Positions 14,284 through 15,265 of a stretch of DNA of 15,265 nucleotides are shown in pieces. This DNA comes from Flavisolibacter sp. Lineage in GTDB: Bacteria; Bacteroidota; Bacteroidia; Chitinophagales; Chitinophagaceae. The translations under genes and the position numbers were made by a program. Below the pieces are notes generated by a model. It saw only the letters and a program-made list of their open reading frames with translations, was not told where the DNA came from and searched no databases. The DNA is taken from NCBI GenBank assembly GCA_017745135.1, contig JAGIAB010000032.1, positions 1-15,265 of the forward strand, given 5' to 3'. Numbering within the stretch: the first letter of the stretch is position 1; the number at the start of each line of letters is the position of its first letter.

Positions 14284-15265
14284 GTTCCGTGTTGGTTTTT
14301 AGTCACAGCATTACACCGCGACTTCAATACATCATCGATTTTCTCTCACAATATTATGCTCTCCAATTTAAACTCATCAGCGATGAGGAGCGGTTTTTAA
14401 AGGCAACAGATGCCTGCAAGATCAATTACAGCTATCATCGTCTGGATCCGAATGAAATTTTTATTCATCCGCATGCCTTATTGTTTGAATCCTTCGTTCG
14501 GCAAGTGAAAATAGAGTGTTTTGAAAGGAAGGATTATAAAGCGTTTTTTAAGGCAGAAGGAGATTTTGGATTTGATTTATTTGCTGCCATTTTTTATTTG
14601 ATCACACGATACGAAGAATATCTTCCTCATCGAAAGGATATGTATGGAAGATATGCGCATGAAAACTCAACGGCTTTCAAAGAAAATTTTCTTCACCTTC
14701 CTTTGATTAATATTTGGCTGGAAGATTTTAAACAACTGCTGGTTTCAAAAGACGCTTCTTTGAACATCCGGCATTCGCAGTTTGCTTTCCTTCCTACTTA
14801 TGATATTGATATTGCCTGGAGTTTTCGAAACAAAGGATTTAATCGAAATTTTGGAGCACTTCTGCAATTGTTATTCAAAGGAAGTTTTAAAAAAATGGTT
14901 CATCGCATCAGGGTAATAAAGGGGAAACGTCCGGATCCTTTTGATGCTTATGAATGGATGGACCAGTTGCATGAACAATTCAATCTTCACCCGGTTTATT
15001 TCTTTCTTGTAGCAAAGGAAAAAGGAAAGCATGACAAGAATATTAATGTGACGAATGCTGAATACCAGCAACTCGTTCAGTACATTTCATCAAAATATGC
15101 TATTGGCCTGCATCCTTCATGGGCGAGTGGCGACATCCCTTCTTTGCTAACAAAAGAAAAAGGTACGTTAGAGCAAATCAGTAATCAAACAATAACTTCT
15201 TCACGACAACATTATATCCGGTTTGAGCTCCCTTCCACCTATCGTAAGCTGCTGGCTCTCGGAAT
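14280..15265 (+). CDS. Polysaccharide deacetylase family protein with N-terminal DUF7033-like domain (3' end outside window)
   Basis: The frame is open from the ATG at 14280, which overlaps the lutB stop by four bases (ATGA), to the window end, giving 328 residues so far. It begins MSSVLVFSHSITPRLQYIID, the usual opening of a Bacteroidota family with an N-terminal DUF7033-like domain, and includes DLFAAIFYLITRYEEYLPH. The segment FLPTYDIDIAWSF (Asp175 and Asp177) corresponds to the T-x-D-x-D metal motif of NodB-type deacetylases, and IGLHPSW (His278) to the histidine motif. Such enzymes remove acetyl groups from cell-wall or capsule polysaccharides. There is no signal peptide, so it is probably cytoplasmic or a different kind of deacetylase. 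The coupling to lutB is physical; a shared function is not evident. Confidence 0.82.
   Translation, partial: MSSVLVFSHSITPRLQYIIDFLSQYYALQFKLISDEERFLKATDACKINYSYHRLDPNEIFIHPHALLFESFVRQVKIECFERKDYKAFFKAEGDFGFDLFAAIFYLITRYEEYLPHRKDMYGRYAHENSTAFKENFLHLPLINIWLEDFKQLLVSKDASLNIRHSQFAFLPTYDIDIAWSFRNKGFNRNFGALLQLLFKGSFKKMVHRIRVIKGKRPDPFDAYEWMDQLHEQFNLHPVYFFLVAKEKGKHDKNINVTNAEYQQLVQYISSKYAIGLHPSWASGDIPSLLTKEKGTLEQISNQTITSSRQHYIRFELPSTYRKLLALG

Noticed and set aside
1..15265. Search for a mobile element, defence system, CRISPR array, or tRNA/rRNA gene
   Set aside because: No spaced direct repeats, integrase or transposase motifs, cas-like proteins, tRNA cloverleaf or rRNA segments were recognised; the genes are core genes with a phylum-typical order.

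Overview
The window looks like a chromosomal core region of a Bacteroidota bacterium, most likely in or near the Chitinophagaceae. The main evidence is a gldE-gldD gliding-motility pair, the mutY-ssb-gldE-gldD order known from this phylum, a Bacteroidota-type HU protein, a LutB-type protein next to a DUF3109 protein, promoter-like TAnnTTTG elements, and translation starts without clear Shine-Dalgarno sequences. Base composition is moderately AT-rich and even. I see no transposase, integrase, phage gene, CRISPR array, tRNA or rRNA.

Left part (1-4351, all minus strand): the 5' end of holB (DNA polymerase III delta'), a periplasmic thioredoxin-type glutathione peroxidase with its own terminator, and an apparent operon radA - ComF-family gene - beta-helix lipoprotein that ends in a terminator. 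RadA and ComF proteins are both linked to recombination and DNA uptake in other bacteria; the lipoprotein has no known role.

Middle (4352-8643): a 418-base gap carries a strong minus-strand terminator hairpin with no gene in front of it (a small RNA or a radA leader attenuator) and a promoter for a plus-strand membrane zinc metallopeptidase. That gene converges on rng (RNase E/G family), with a bidirectional terminator between them. Upstream of rng lies a minus-strand operon HU - TPR membrane protein - 30-residue basic ribosomal-type protein, with a TTGACA/TATATT promoter.

Right part (8644-15265, plus strand): mutY, whose C-terminal domain is broken by a frameshift and an apparent internal deletion; ssb with an unusual C-terminal tip; gldE and gldD with overlapping ends; then a tightly coupled set DUF3109 - lutB - polysaccharide deacetylase (cut by the window end), joined by 1- and 4-base overlaps.

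This is mostly ordinary housekeeping DNA; I did not find a clear new multi-gene system. The most useful observations are the mutY lesion, the orphan terminator upstream of radA, the tiny ribosomal-type gene, and the altered motifs in GldE and SSB.
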